This document shows, piece after piece, positions 38,942 through 48,666 of a DNA stretch of 64,000 nt; the first letter of the stretch is position 1; each line of letters begins with the position of its first letter. Under the pieces are notes generated by a model. That model saw only the letters and a program-made list of their open reading frames with translations, made no database searches and had not been told where the DNA came from. The position numbers and the translations under genes are program-made. Origin of the DNA: an uncultured Francisella sp. (lineage in GTDB: Bacteria; Pseudomonadota; Gammaproteobacteria; Burkholderiales; Neisseriaceae); the NCBI GenBank assembly GCA_943913655.1, contig CALTZA010000007.1, positions 9,490 through 73,489 of the forward strand, in the 5' to 3' direction.

Positions 38942-41068
38942 ATGGTGAATTTTTCTAAAAAAACAATTTCATTAGCAATAACTTCCATATTGACGCAGTT
39001 TTCACAAGCTGCCGATATTGATAAAATCCAACTAATCGGATTGGATAATAATGATCGTATTGTTAAAATCCATTTTAGAGAAGCGGTGGTTATTCCTCAA
39101 GCCTCTGCTCTTGTGAAAACCCCACGCATCACTATGATTTTTCCTAGGACAAGATCTTTACTTAAGCGCTCGCAATTTACTTATAATGATTCAGTATTAT
39201 CGCGTATTAACTTAGAAAAGTTTGATAAAGAAGATACCAGGGTAATTGTTGAAGCCAAAGATAAAGCTCAATACCGGTTAAGCAAAAAAGCTGATGGAAT
39301 CTGGCTATATATTCACCCCACTCCAGGTGCATCTAACAATACAACAGCTACTCAAACACCTTTAGCGTCAACTTCTGTGATAACCACAAAAGTACAATCA
39401 TCTCTGCAGCAAAAAGATTCAAGTAAAGCAGCTGCTACCACCAATCACCAAAGTAATAGTAATACTAATACTTTGACTATTGATTATCAAGGCAATAAGC
39501 AAGGAGGCTCAGTCACTTTATTACTTAATCATGCGCACCGTCCTCCCAAAATGAAACAATCTGGAAATCGCTTAGAAATGGTATTAGAGGACTATAAGCC
39601 AGCATCTTCTACACAGAACGTTTATGACCTAAGTGAATACAATAGTGCGCTTAAGAAAATCGAAGTGAAGCGTCAGGGTAATGATGCTGTAGTATATTTT
39701 TATAATCAAGGAGATGCTTGGGACTACCAGCTACATGATAATGGAGCGCAACTTGTAGTAGATTTTAAAGATAACTCCGGTTTTTTGGATGATCAAATCG
39801 GTAATCACCCTCATGTAATATATAAGGGAGGAAAAATCTCTTTTGATTTCCAAGATGTCGATGTAAGAACTGTACTACAAATTTTGGCGAAAGAAGCTGG
39901 AGTTAATATTATTGTTAGTGATCTAGTTAAAGGATCATTAACTTTAAAATTAAAAGATGTGCGCTGGGATGAAGCTTTGGATTTAGTTTTACAAACTAAA
40001 GACCTGAGCATGACAAAAGTAGGCTCAATTATTAATGTTGCACCTAAAAGTGAATTAGAAGCGCGAGATAAGCGCGAAATGGAATTGGAGCAAGCGCAAT
40101 CGGAAAAAGGAAATCTACGTTCTCGCTCTTTCCGTCTTAGCTATAAAAACGTGCGCACAGTAGCTGAAATGCTAACAGGTGGTGATCAAAATGGTAAAGG
40201 AGCGAATACTATTTTAAGTAAACGCGGCTCTGTTATCTATGATGCTCAAACCAATACACTAATTGTTGCAGATACTCCTGCTAGCTTAAAAAGAGTAGCC
40301 AATATTATCCAAGAAGTAGATATTCCTAGCGATCAAGTGATGATTTCAGCACGTATTGTTGAAGTCAAAGATAATGATGCTAGAAGCATTGGAATGCAAC
40401 TTAGATTGGGTGGGGAAAGTCCTCATGGTAACACTGTTTATAGCGGGGTCGGTTCAGGAGATAGAATCGATGACTTACCTCCTAATATTGATTTTCCCAT
40501 GGCAACGGGGCAGGGTTTTTCTGGTTTTAGCTTTTTTCATACCAATAAGACAGCTTTAATTAATTTAATCGTGACAGCCATGGAAGAAGAGGGTAAAGCT
40601 AAGATTGTTTCTTCTCCTAAGGTATTAACGCTCAATGGAGAAGAGGCAACCTTAGAAGATGGCGTAGATGTCCCTTATCGCGTCAAACAAGAAAAAGACT
40701 CAGGTTATTCTACCCAATTCAAACGTGCAGTCACTTCATTGCGAGTCAAACCACAAATTACTCCAGAAGGTAATGTGATTTTAGATATTCATGTGAAAAA
40801 GGATTCACCTAATGGTAATGATGGGTCCATTAGTGTAAAAAACTTGGATACACGAGCTATGGTTGCTGATGGTAGTACTTTAATTTTGGGGGGAATTTAT
40901 GATGAATCTTCTATTGATAGCGTGCAAAAAGTTCCTGTATTAGGTGATTTACCAATTATAGGCAACTTATTTAAAACCAAAACCCATAATGGCAATAAAC
41001 GCGAAGTATTAATTTTCTTAACACCAAAAGTGGTACGCAGCAACGTATCAGGGAAACTTGTTTATTAA
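38942..41068 (+). CDS. pilQ: Type IV pilus secretin PilQ
   Basis: The outer-membrane ring through which pilus fibres pass. The start at ATG 38942, 7 nt after AAGGG, gives a signal peptide MVNFSKKTISLAITSILTQF. Two AMIN-type domains (about residues 25-125 and 180-275) are separated by a Thr/Ser-rich linker. The STN-like domain begins at GGKISFDFQDVDVRTVLQIL near residue 298, a secretin N1 domain follows, and the secretin core ends with LDTRAMVADGSTLILGGIYD and REVLIFLTPKVV. Length is about 708 residues. It overlaps aroK, as is usual in this synteny group. Confidence 0.96.
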   Translation: MVNFSKKTISLAITSILTQFSQAADIDKIQLIGLDNNDRIVKIHFREAVVIPQASALVKTPRITMIFPRTRSLLKRSQFTYNDSVLSRINLEKFDKEDTRVIVEAKDKAQYRLSKKADGIWLYIHPTPGASNNTTATQTPLASTSVITTKVQSSLQQKDSSKAAATTNHQSNSNTNTLTIDYQGNKQGGSVTLLLNHAHRPPKMKQSGNRLEMVLEDYKPASSTQNVYDLSEYNSALKKIEVKRQGNDAVVYFYNQGDAWDYQLHDNGAQLVVDFKDNSGFLDDQIGNHPHVIYKGGKISFDFQDVDVRTVLQILAKEAGVNIIVSDLVKGSLTLKLKDVRWDEALDLVLQTKDLSMTKVGSIINVAPKSELEARDKREMELEQAQSEKGNLRSRSFRLSYKNVRTVAEMLTGGDQNGKGANTILSKRGSVIYDAQTNTLIVADTPASLKRVANIIQEVDIPSDQVMISARIVEVKDNDARSIGMQLRLGGESPHGNTVYSGVGSGDRIDDLPPNIDFPMATGQGFSGFSFFHTNKTALINLIVTAMEEEGKAKIVSSPKVLTLNGEEATLEDGVDVPYRVKQEKDSGYSTQFKRAVTSLRVKPQITPEGNVILDIHVKKDSPNGNDGSISVKNLDTRAMVADGSTLILGGIYDESSIDSVQKVPVLGDLPIIGNLFKTKTHNGNKREVLIFLTPKVVRSNVSGKLVY

Positions 41069-41576
41069 TAACAATATATACTTTATCGGATTACCTGGCA
41101 GCGGTAAAAGTACTTTAGGTCGGTCCTTAGCCAAACGACTAAAGAAAAGGTTTTTTGACTCTGATGCCTATATTGTTGATAAAACAGGAGTTTCAGTTGA
41201 TACTATTTTTGAGCTAGAAGGAGAAGCAGGTTTTCGTTGGCGCGAAGAAAATGCTATTTCCCAACTAGTTAAGTATCAAAATATGGTTTTAGCTACTGGG
41301 GGTGGTGCAGTATTGAGCGAAATTAACCGCTATAGTTTAAAAGCAACCGGGTATATTATTTATCTACGTAGTACTCCAGATTTTCTCGCTGCCCGCTTAT
41401 CTAAAGATCAAACCAGGCCACTATTGACTAAGAATAGGCTACAAGATTTGCAACGGCTATATAATCAACGAGCTATGATTTATGAAATGCTCGCTGATAT
41501 TACTTATCCAATCGATGAGTTTACACCAAAACTAGAACGCTGTAATGTTCAACTTATGCAATTAATTGATCAATAA
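41058..41576 (+). CDS. aroK: Shikimate kinase
   Basis: Phosphorylates shikimate at the 3-hydroxyl. P-loop GLPGSGKSTLG lies near residue 12, the substrate site DSDAYIVDKTG near residue 34, LEGEAGFRWREENAI near residue 53, and the glycine loop ATGGGAV near residue 80; the lid region is SKDQTRPLL. The start is a TTG inside the last codons of pilQ (AGGGA just upstream), giving an 11-nt overlap; there is no ATG before the P-loop. The stop overlaps the aroB ATG by one base. Intact at about 172 residues. Confidence 0.95.
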   Translation: MFINNNIYFIGLPGSGKSTLGRSLAKRLKKRFFDSDAYIVDKTGVSVDTIFELEGEAGFRWREENAISQLVKYQNMVLATGGGAVLSEINRYSLKATGYIIYLRSTPDFLAARLSKDQTRPLLTKNRLQDLQRLYNQRAMIYEMLADITYPIDEFTPKLERCNVQLMQLIDQ

Positions 41577-42664
41577 TGAAACACATTCCTCAGCTGACTG
41601 TTCGAACCAATAGTTCAATTTATCAAATCTATTTTTCTTCTTTAAATCATTTGTATCAAGAAGTATTGTTACCAATATTACATGATCAAGTGGTTATTGT
41701 TACTAATCCCATAGTAGGAAAATTATATCGACCAGATCTATCGTCTGTACTTGAGAATGCTGGAATAAAAAATTATTTCATTGAAATCCCAGATGGTGAG
41801 TATTATAAAAACCAACATAGTCTACACCTGATTTATGATTTTTTACTGACATATGGGATTCAGCGTAGTGCGACATTAATTGCTCTAGGTGGTGGGGTTA
41901 TTGGGGACCTCACAGGTTTTGCTGCTGCAACATATCAGCGTGGTGTTCGCTTCATACAGATTCCCACGACTCTTTTGGCTCAAGTTGATGCTTCTATTGG
42001 TGGCAAAACCGCTATCAATCACCGATTGGGTAAAAATATGATTGGCGCTTTTTATCAGCCACAAGCGGTATTAATTGGTGAAGAAACCCTAAGCACTTTA
42101 TCCAAAAGAGAACTTGCTAGTGGTATAGCAGAGATTATTAAATATGCTTTACTAGGTGATCGTAGTCTATTCGACTATTTGGAAAAGCATATGATAGCAC
42201 TAAATGCGCTGCAAAAAGATGTTTTAGAGCATGTACTTTATACCTGTTGCGCAATGAAAGCAGATATTGTGCAAAAAGATGAAAAAGAACAGTCAATTCG
42301 AGCACTTCTTAACTTAGGTCATACATTTGCTCATGTTATTGAACAACAGACCGGTTATCAAAGCTGGTTACACGGTGAAGCTGTGGCAGTTGGTTTATGT
42401 TTGGCGACAAAACTTTCCTGGCAAAGAGGAGATATAACACAGAAAGACTATCTACGCCTTGAACAATTAATACAAGCTGCTAATTTGCCTACTCAACCAC
42501 CGCGTATTCCTTTTGTATCTTGGCTATCTACCATAAAATTAGATAAAAAAAGTCAAGCTGGGAAAACTCGCTTTATTTTATTAAAAGGGATTGGTCAAGC
42601 ATATGTTGACGAAACTGTTAATGAGGAAGAACTTAGATGCTTATTACAAGAATTATTGACTTAG
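41576..42664 (+). CDS. aroB: 3-dehydroquinate synthase
   Basis: Converts DAHP to dehydroquinate, the second shikimate step; NAD and a divalent metal are required. Motifs are IPDGEYYKNQHSLHLIYDFLL near residue 70, ALGGGVIGDLTGFAAATYQRG near residue 103, IPTTLLAQVDASIGGKTAIN near residue 133, KNMIGAFYQP, and the metal histidines in LNLGHTFAHVIE and LHGEAVAVG. Length is 362 residues. The TAATG overlap with aroK shows coupled translation. A downstream small gene overlaps its end. Confidence 0.97.
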   Translation: MKHIPQLTVRTNSSIYQIYFSSLNHLYQEVLLPILHDQVVIVTNPIVGKLYRPDLSSVLENAGIKNYFIEIPDGEYYKNQHSLHLIYDFLLTYGIQRSATLIALGGGVIGDLTGFAAATYQRGVRFIQIPTTLLAQVDASIGGKTAINHRLGKNMIGAFYQPQAVLIGEETLSTLSKRELASGIAEIIKYALLGDRSLFDYLEKHMIALNALQKDVLEHVLYTCCAMKADIVQKDEKEQSIRALLNLGHTFAHVIEQQTGYQSWLHGEAVAVGLCLATKLSWQRGDITQKDYLRLEQLIQAANLPTQPPRIPFVSWLSTIKLDKKSQAGKTRFILLKGIGQAYVDETVNEEELRCLLQELLT

Positions 42665-42957
42665 TACAAATAAAAAGGAAGTTAAAAGGCAAACACCTTC
42701 GCTCTTCTTTACCAAAGGACTATAAAAAGTTAAAACGCTGTCTACTTATGGATACTATCGGCATATTTACAGCCTGGGTGCCTTTCTTGAATTTGATATG
42801 GGCTCCAATTTCTTCCTTAATCTCCCTGAAAATGTTTGGCATAGATTTTAAAGGTAAAATAGCAGCAATGGTTGATTTTGCTGAAGAAATTTTTCCTTTT
42901 AGTAGTATTTTTCCTACTTTTACACTATTTTGGCTTTATGAAAGCTTTATTGAATAA
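42637..42957 (+). CDS. Small membrane protein of unknown function
   Basis: A 106-residue protein whose ATG lies inside the last 28 nt of aroB, 7 nt after a GAGGAAG ribosome site. The N-terminal 35 residues are strongly basic (IKRKLKGKHLRSSLPKDYKKLKR). Hydrophobic segments follow: IGIFTAWVPFLNLIWAPISS and, near the end, EEIFPFSSIFPTFTLFWLYE. The pattern resembles small uncharacterised membrane proteins with an E-x-x-P-F-x-x-x-x-PTFT motif, but no function is known to me. A good ribosome site and an uninterrupted frame support a real gene. It is followed by gcvP after 44 nt. Confidence 0.6.
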   Translation: MLITRIIDLVQIKRKLKGKHLRSSLPKDYKKLKRCLLMDTIGIFTAWVPFLNLIWAPISSLISLKMFGIDFKGKIAAMVDFAEEIFPFSSIFPTFTLFWLYESFIE

Positions 42958-43001
42958 AATTTGTCCACCCTCCCTTACATATTTAAGAAAGAAGAAAAAT
43001 C

Positions 43002-45836
43002 ATGTTTGATATAGAAGATGATTTACAGCAAGATTTTGCACAACGTCATATCGGTAGTCGGGCAAAACAGCAACAAGCGATGTTGGAACAACTGGGTTTC
43101 TCTGATATGACTGATTTTATTGAGGCTGTTATTCCTAATGCAGTGCGCTTAAAAAAGCCGTGGAGCAATCATAAAGCAGTTTCTGAAGCAGTAGCACTTA
43201 AGCAAGCCAAACAGATGATGGCTAAAAATCAAAGTAATAAAAATTATATAGGGCAGGGCTATTACCCAACCATCACCCCCTCAGTCATTATACGCAATGT
43301 ATTGGAAAATCCAGATTGGTATACGCCTTATACTCCTTATCAAGCAGAGGTGTCACAAGGACGTTTAGAGGCTTTATTGAATTTTCAACAATTGTGTATT
43401 GATTTAACAGGAATGCCGCTTGCTGGCGCTTCTTTATTAGATGAGGCAACTGCTGCTGCTGAAGCTATGGCTATGTGCTATCGTCTTAATAAAAATAATG
43501 GACAGCGTTTCTGGATAGATCAACGACTTTTTGCGCAAAGTAAAGATGTGCTTTTCACTCGTGCTTATTATCAGAATTGGCAATTAGTTACTGGTGACTG
43601 GCAAGAAGCTACGGGGCCATTTTTTGGTGCGATTATCCAATATACCGGGATAGAGGGCGATATTGTTGATTTAAAAAGAGCCATTGCGCATTTAAAAAAA
43701 CAGGGGGCCACTGTGGCAGTGGCAGCAGATTTAATGCAATTAATACTGCTTGAATCGCCAGGGTCTGCCGGTGCTGATATTGTTTTTGGTAGTAGCCAAA
43801 GGTTTGGTGTGCCTATAAGTTTCGGTGGTCCGCATGCTGCTTTTTTTGCGTTCAAGGAAGAAGATAAGCGCCAAGCACCAGGACGTATTATTGGCGTGTC
43901 AATTGATGCAGCAGGCAGTTTTGCATATCGTATGGCATTACAAACACGAGAGCAGCATATTCGGCGCGAAAAAGCGACCTCTAACATATGTACTTCGCAA
44001 GCTTTGCTTGCTAACTTAGCAGGGTTTTATGCTGTATATCACGGTCCTGAACGTTTAAGACGCATTGCAAAGCGTATGCATATTTTGGCGGCTTCATTAG
44101 CAGAAGGTTTAAAAAGGCATCCAATATTGCAACTTGCTCACTCTCATTTCGTTGATACCTTGTGTGTGATTTGCCCAGATGAAACAAGCAGAGAAGATTT
44201 ATTAATAAGAGCTAAACAAGAACACATCAATTTGGGAATTTTAGGCGAAAATCGCTTATTAGTGGCATTTAATGAGTGTTCTGATGAAGAAGATTTGATA
44301 GCACTAGCTCGCATATTTTCGGTAGATCTCCCTCAGAACTTTCCTATTAAGCAAACAAATGAGCCCTATTGGCGTGATGACCAGATTTTAACGCACCCAA
44401 TTTTTAATCAATATCACAGTGAACAAGAAATGACGCGTTACCTAAAACGATTAGTCAGTAAGGATATATCACTGACTCGCAGTATGATCGCATTGGGTAG
44501 CTGTACAATGAAATTAAATGCAGCCAGTGAGATGTTACCCATCACTTGGTCAGAAGTGACAGAACCACATCCTTTCGCACCACGAGAGCAGGTGCAAGGT
44601 TATATGCAGCTGATTGACGACTTGCAACATCAATTGGCAGAAATAACAGGATTTGCTGGTGTTTCTTTACAGCCTAATTCTGGAGCGCAAGGAGAATTTA
44701 CTGGTTTATTATTAATTCGTCGCTATCAAGAGTCGATTGGCCAAGGCAAACGTAATATTTGTTTAATTCCCCGTTCAGCGCATGGTACTAATCCGGCAAG
44801 CGCCCAGATGTTAGGGTTTAAAGTAGTGGTGGTCAACTGTGATAAAGAGGGGAATGTTGATCTAGAGGATTTAAAAAGTAAAGTAGAACAGTATCATGAT
44901 AAGTTATCAACTTTAATGATCACTTATCCTTCCACCCATGGAGTTTATGAGGAGCAGATTATGGAGATTTGCGATATTGTGCATAAAGGGGGTGGGCAAG
45001 TTTATATGGATGGTGCCAATATGAATGCACAATTAGGTTTAATGCGACCAGCAGAGTTGGGGGCAGATGTATTACATATGAATTTACATAAGACTTTTTG
45101 TATTCCTCACGGAGGTGGAGGGCCAGGAGTTGGTCCCGTTGGTTTTAAACAACATTTAGCTGCTTTTGCTCCAGATCACGTTGTTGCTCCAACTCAAGAA
45201 GCAACTGGACAAGGGGCTGTATCTGCTGCTCCCTATGGCTCTGCAGGAATTTTGATAATCACCTGGATGTATTTACGCATGATGGGAACAATAGGATTAA
45301 AAACAGCGACAGAAAACGCTTTATTGAATGCCAATTACATTGCCTATGCCTTATCCTCTGATTATAGTATCTTGTATCGCGGTAAAAAGGGTTGGATCGC
45401 ACACGAATGTATTATTGATTTACGTCCCTTAAAAACGAGCAGTGGAATTACCGAAGTTGATTTTGCCAAGCGATTGATTGATTATGGATTTCACGCACCA
45501 ACCATGTCTTTTCCAGTGCCAGGCACCTTAATGATTGAACCCACTGAAAGTGAAGATAAAGAAGAATTAGACCGTTTTATCCAAGCAATGCGGCAGATCA
45601 AAAAAGAGATTGTTCAAGTAGAGCAGGGTAAATGGCCAAAGCAAGATAATCCTTTAGTAAATGCACCACACACCGCTTTCTCGCTAGTAGAAGATTGGAC
45701 TCACCCATATTCAAGAGAGCAGGCAGTGTATCCAATTGATTATGTTAAGAAGAATAAATATTGGCCTCCAGTAGCCAGAGTGGATGAAGTACAAGGAGAC
45801 CGTCAACTGATTTGTCACTGTTTAGCCATTGATTAA
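43002..45836 (+). CDS. gcvP: Glycine dehydrogenase (decarboxylating), P protein
   Basis: The pyridoxal-phosphate subunit of the glycine cleavage system. At 944 residues it is the single-chain form in which both homologous halves are fused. The N-terminal half contains RHIGSRAKQQQAMLEQLGF and GQGYYPTITPSVI; the C-terminal half contains ALGSCTMKLNAASEMLPITW and the PLP lysine in HMNLHKTFCIPHGGGGPGVG near residue 697. gcvT and gcvH are not in the window, so whether the full system exists cannot be told. It converges with pgsA. Confidence 0.97.
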   Translation: MFDIEDDLQQDFAQRHIGSRAKQQQAMLEQLGFSDMTDFIEAVIPNAVRLKKPWSNHKAVSEAVALKQAKQMMAKNQSNKNYIGQGYYPTITPSVIIRNVLENPDWYTPYTPYQAEVSQGRLEALLNFQQLCIDLTGMPLAGASLLDEATAAAEAMAMCYRLNKNNGQRFWIDQRLFAQSKDVLFTRAYYQNWQLVTGDWQEATGPFFGAIIQYTGIEGDIVDLKRAIAHLKKQGATVAVAADLMQLILLESPGSAGADIVFGSSQRFGVPISFGGPHAAFFAFKEEDKRQAPGRIIGVSIDAAGSFAYRMALQTREQHIRREKATSNICTSQALLANLAGFYAVYHGPERLRRIAKRMHILAASLAEGLKRHPILQLAHSHFVDTLCVICPDETSREDLLIRAKQEHINLGILGENRLLVAFNECSDEEDLIALARIFSVDLPQNFPIKQTNEPYWRDDQILTHPIFNQYHSEQEMTRYLKRLVSKDISLTRSMIALGSCTMKLNAASEMLPITWSEVTEPHPFAPREQVQGYMQLIDDLQHQLAEITGFAGVSLQPNSGAQGEFTGLLLIRRYQESIGQGKRNICLIPRSAHGTNPASAQMLGFKVVVVNCDKEGNVDLEDLKSKVEQYHDKLSTLMITYPSTHGVYEEQIMEICDIVHKGGGQVYMDGANMNAQLGLMRPAELGADVLHMNLHKTFCIPHGGGGPGVGPVGFKQHLAAFAPDHVVAPTQEATGQGAVSAAPYGSAGILIITWMYLRMMGTIGLKTATENALLNANYIAYALSSDYSILYRGKKGWIAHECIIDLRPLKTSSGITEVDFAKRLIDYGFHAPTMSFPVPGTLMIEPTESEDKEELDRFIQAMRQIKKEIVQVEQGKWPKQDNPLVNAPHTAFSLVEDWTHPYSREQAVYPIDYVKKNKYWPPVARVDEVQGDRQLICHCLAID

Positions 45837-45845
45837 GACTTAGTT

Positions 45846-46430
45846 CTATTTTTTTAGAGCAAGATAGATGGCATGTATGTAGTGAATAAAGGAAACGATG
45901 GTTAATATCACTGCGATTACCAAAAAAATATTACCCAATGGCACCAAATCCCAGTGCGTATAGGGAAATTGACCTAGAAGTAGCGTAATAATCGCAGTGA
46001 TTTGCGCCGCTGTTTTCCATTTACCAACTCTAACAACAGCAACTACTTCACTTAAATTTTTACGAGCCATCATTTCACGTAGTGCAGTGACACATAGCTC
46101 GCGACTAATGATAATAATAGAAAGAAAAGCATAGGTCCTATTCCATCTCACTAATAAAACCAAAGCACAAGCGACTAATAATTTATCAGCAACCGGGTCT
46201 AAAAAAGCACCTAACTCAGTTGTTTGATGCCATTTTCTAGCTACTTTACCATCCAACCAATCGGTTGCACCTGCAATAGCAAAGATGAGAGCTGCAGCAA
46301 AGTTTGCATGATAAGGGTTAAGGTAATTTGGTGACAATATTACTGGTAAATAACAGATCAAGACAAAAAAAGGGATAATGAGTACACGGATAATAGTTAA
46401 TAGGTTGGGAATGGTTGCTTTAAGTTGCAT
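45846..46430 (-). CDS. pgsA: CDP-diacylglycerol-glycerol-3-phosphate 3-phosphatidyltransferase
   Basis: Makes phosphatidylglycerol phosphate, the precursor of phosphatidylglycerol and cardiolipin, in the inner membrane. The CDP-alcohol phosphotransferase signature D-G-x2-A-R-x8-G-x3-D-x3-D is present as DGKVARKWHQTTELGAFLDP followed by VADK, near residues 60-85. Several transmembrane segments are visible. Length of 194 residues is normal. It lies downstream of uvrC on the same strand, a common pairing. Confidence 0.95.
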   Translation of the reverse strand: MQLKATIPNLLTIIRVLIIPFFVLICYLPVILSPNYLNPYHANFAAALIFAIAGATDWLDGKVARKWHQTTELGAFLDPVADKLLVACALVLLVRWNRTYAFLSIIIISRELCVTALREMMARKNLSEVVAVVRVGKWKTAAQITAIITLLLGQFPYTHWDLVPLGNIFLVIAVILTIVSFIHYIHAIYLALKK

Positions 46431-46460
46431 TGTTATTTATAAGTCATTCTGTTTTATAAG

Positions 46461-48257
46461 TCATTCTGTGTGAAGATGATGATAAATCTTAGTAGCAAGT
46501 GAATGACTGATTCCTTGTACTTGAGCAATATCTTCAATACTTGCGGCTTTAATTTCTCTAATACCACCAAAACGCAATAGTAACGCTTTTTTGCGTTTTG
46601 CGCCAATAAGTGGAACATCGTCCAATTCTGAGCGTCTTTTTTGCTTATCTCTTTTTTTGCGATGTCCAGTAATCGCAAAGCGGTGGGCTTCATCACGGAT
46701 ACTTTGTAATAAGTGAAAAGCAGGATCATGTTCTTCCAAAGAAAAAATATCCCCATCGTCTCTAATTAATTCTTCCTTGCCGACTTTACGTTCTGGTCCC
46801 TTAGCAATTCCCAGCAGAGGAATATTAAGGGCTAACTCATGCCATACTTGGCGTGCCACAGTTATTTGACCTTTACCACCATCTAAGAGCACTAAATCAG
46901 GGACAGGTAAATTTTGGTTATGATAACGTCTGATTAACACTTCGCGCATGGCAGCATAATCGTCTCCAATCCCTGTGCTTTTGATATTGTAGCGCCGATA
47001 TTGTGCAGGTTGCATGCCTTGATCATCATATACCACACAGGAAGCTACTGTAGCCTCACCAAAAGTATGACTGATGTCAAAGCATTCAATACGATTTAAC
47101 ATCTGCAGATGGAGTAATTCTTGCAACCTTTTTAAACGCATGCTTTGTTGTTGACTTGAACAAAGAGCTCGTAGCAAAGCAATGTGCGCGTTATGCTGTG
47201 TCATGCTAAGCCATTTCTTTCTTTCACCGACTACTTGTTGTGAAAAATGAATCTTTTTACCTTTCTCTAAGTTTAACGTTTGTTGGATTAAAGGAGAAAT
47301 AGCAAAATCGCTGATAATATAATCAGGCTTATATTGTCCCAGATAATGTTGTGAGAGGAAGGTCTCCAGGTAGTTCTCTGGAGCTTTACTTTGATCAATA
47401 ATGAAACTTTTATCACCCATATACTGCCCTTGGCGAATACTCATCCACTGAATACAGCTAAGCGAATCTTGCTTGAGACAAGATAAAACATCAACATTAA
47501 TTGATTGTTGACTATTGATATATTGCTCGCTCTTTAATTGGCCAATAGAAGTAATTTGATCGCGATAATGAGCTGCTGCTTCAAAAGCTAAATTGCTTGC
47601 AGCAGTTTTCATCTTTTCTTGCAATACATCGATTAAGGTATTAGTTTTTCCTTTTAAAAAAAGTACTGTTTCTTTCACTCGATCTTGATACTCTTCTTGA
47701 CTAACATAATGCACACAAGGTGCACAGCAATGTTTAATTTGATAAAGTAAGCAAGGACGAGAACGGTAGTTAAAAGTAGTGTCACTGCAACTTCTTAATT
47801 GAAATATCTTTTGGATTAAATGAATACTGTGTCGCACTGCTTGACTACTAGGATAAGGTCCAAAATAATAATTTTTATTGATAGAAGATCCGCGATAGAA
47901 AGCTAGTTGTGGATAGGGATGATTACTTAGCTGGATATAAGGGTAACTCTTGTCATCACGAAATACGATATTATATTTTGGGTGTAGGGATTTAATTAGG
48001 TTATTTTCTAGTACCAAAGCTTCCACTTCGTTTCGTGTGATCGTGGTGTCAATATGTTCGATTTGCTCTACCATTTTGGCAATGCGTGGTCCGTTGCTAC
48101 GATTTTGAAAATAGCTACTGACCCGAGACTGAAGGTCTTTGGCTTTTCCTACATATAAAACTTTTCCCGAGCGATTAATCATACGATAGACGCCCGGTAA
48201 ATGAGGTAATTCTTTGGCACTTTGACGAAGAAATTTAAGATGCTCAGGAGTCATCAT
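46461..48257 (-). CDS. uvrC: Excinuclease ABC subunit C
   Basis: Makes both cuts in nucleotide excision repair. The N-terminal GIY-YIG nuclease domain shows LPGVYRMINRSGKVLYVGKA near residues 20-40, a UvrB-binding UVR motif lies around residue 205, the RNase H-like domain includes RIECFDISHTFGEATVASCV and LVLLDGGKGQITVA, and the C-terminal helix-hairpin-helix pair includes IREIKAASIEDIAQVQGIS. Length is 598 residues. uvrA is also in the window; uvrB is not. Confidence 0.96.
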   Translation of the reverse strand: MMTPEHLKFLRQSAKELPHLPGVYRMINRSGKVLYVGKAKDLQSRVSSYFQNRSNGPRIAKMVEQIEHIDTTITRNEVEALVLENNLIKSLHPKYNIVFRDDKSYPYIQLSNHPYPQLAFYRGSSINKNYYFGPYPSSQAVRHSIHLIQKIFQLRSCSDTTFNYRSRPCLLYQIKHCCAPCVHYVSQEEYQDRVKETVLFLKGKTNTLIDVLQEKMKTAASNLAFEAAAHYRDQITSIGQLKSEQYINSQQSINVDVLSCLKQDSLSCIQWMSIRQGQYMGDKSFIIDQSKAPENYLETFLSQHYLGQYKPDYIISDFAISPLIQQTLNLEKGKKIHFSQQVVGERKKWLSMTQHNAHIALLRALCSSQQQSMRLKRLQELLHLQMLNRIECFDISHTFGEATVASCVVYDDQGMQPAQYRRYNIKSTGIGDDYAAMREVLIRRYHNQNLPVPDLVLLDGGKGQITVARQVWHELALNIPLLGIAKGPERKVGKEELIRDDGDIFSLEEHDPAFHLLQSIRDEAHRFAITGHRKKRDKQKRRSELDDVPLIGAKRKKALLLRFGGIREIKAASIEDIAQVQGISHSLATKIYHHLHTE

Positions 48258-48269
48258 CTAGTTTTTATA

Positions 48270-48666
48270 TTAATGGCAGTATTGCTGTACTTTTTTTTCA
48301 TAAAAATCAAAAAGTTGATGATTCTTGAATTGATTGCCAGACTGTACTTCTAACTTTTGCATTGCGGCTAAGGTATCTTGAGCTTGTTTGCACTTTTTTT
48401 GTTTTAGGGCCTCATCTTCCTGGTCTGTATCAGTAGTCTTAGGAACTTTAGAAGAAGGAGGATAGCGAGAAAAGGAATAATCAAAAAAATCTTCTTTTTT
48501 CAAGCAAATGACAATGATGCTTGACAATAGGATTATCACTATAAATAGGTGTTTTATCTTTATTACATAGATAAATCACCTCATCATCGGCGCGAGATAT
48601 AGCGTGCAATTGCATAGGCACAACAATAAATAATATTAAAAAAGATCTAGTAGAAAACCAAGACAT
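48270..48666 (-). pseudogene. Small periplasmic protein (DUF4124-like) split by a frameshift
   Basis: Two minus-strand frames together make one protein of about 130 residues. The first (48666 on) has a signal peptide (FLILFIVVPMQLHAISRA) and the DUF4124-like stretch DDEVIYLCNKDKTPIYSDNP, then meets TGA at 48481. The second frame continues smoothly with DYSFSRYPPSSKVPKTTDTD and ends KKVQQYCH at 48270. Removing one base from either the A6 tract or the T7 tract of the coding strand (plus-strand 48495-48500 and 48483-48489) joins them. It may be a recent pseudogene, a sequencing error, or a gene rescued by transcriptional slippage. Confidence 0.65.

Noticed and set aside
42958..43001. Glycine riboswitch before gcvP
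   Set aside because: The gap is only 44 nt and the preceding sequence is coding, leaving no room for a riboswitch aptamer.
43571..43987. 138-residue minus-strand open frame inside gcvP
   Set aside because: It lies wholly within the clear gcvP coding frame, has no family resemblance, and is explained as a shadow frame.
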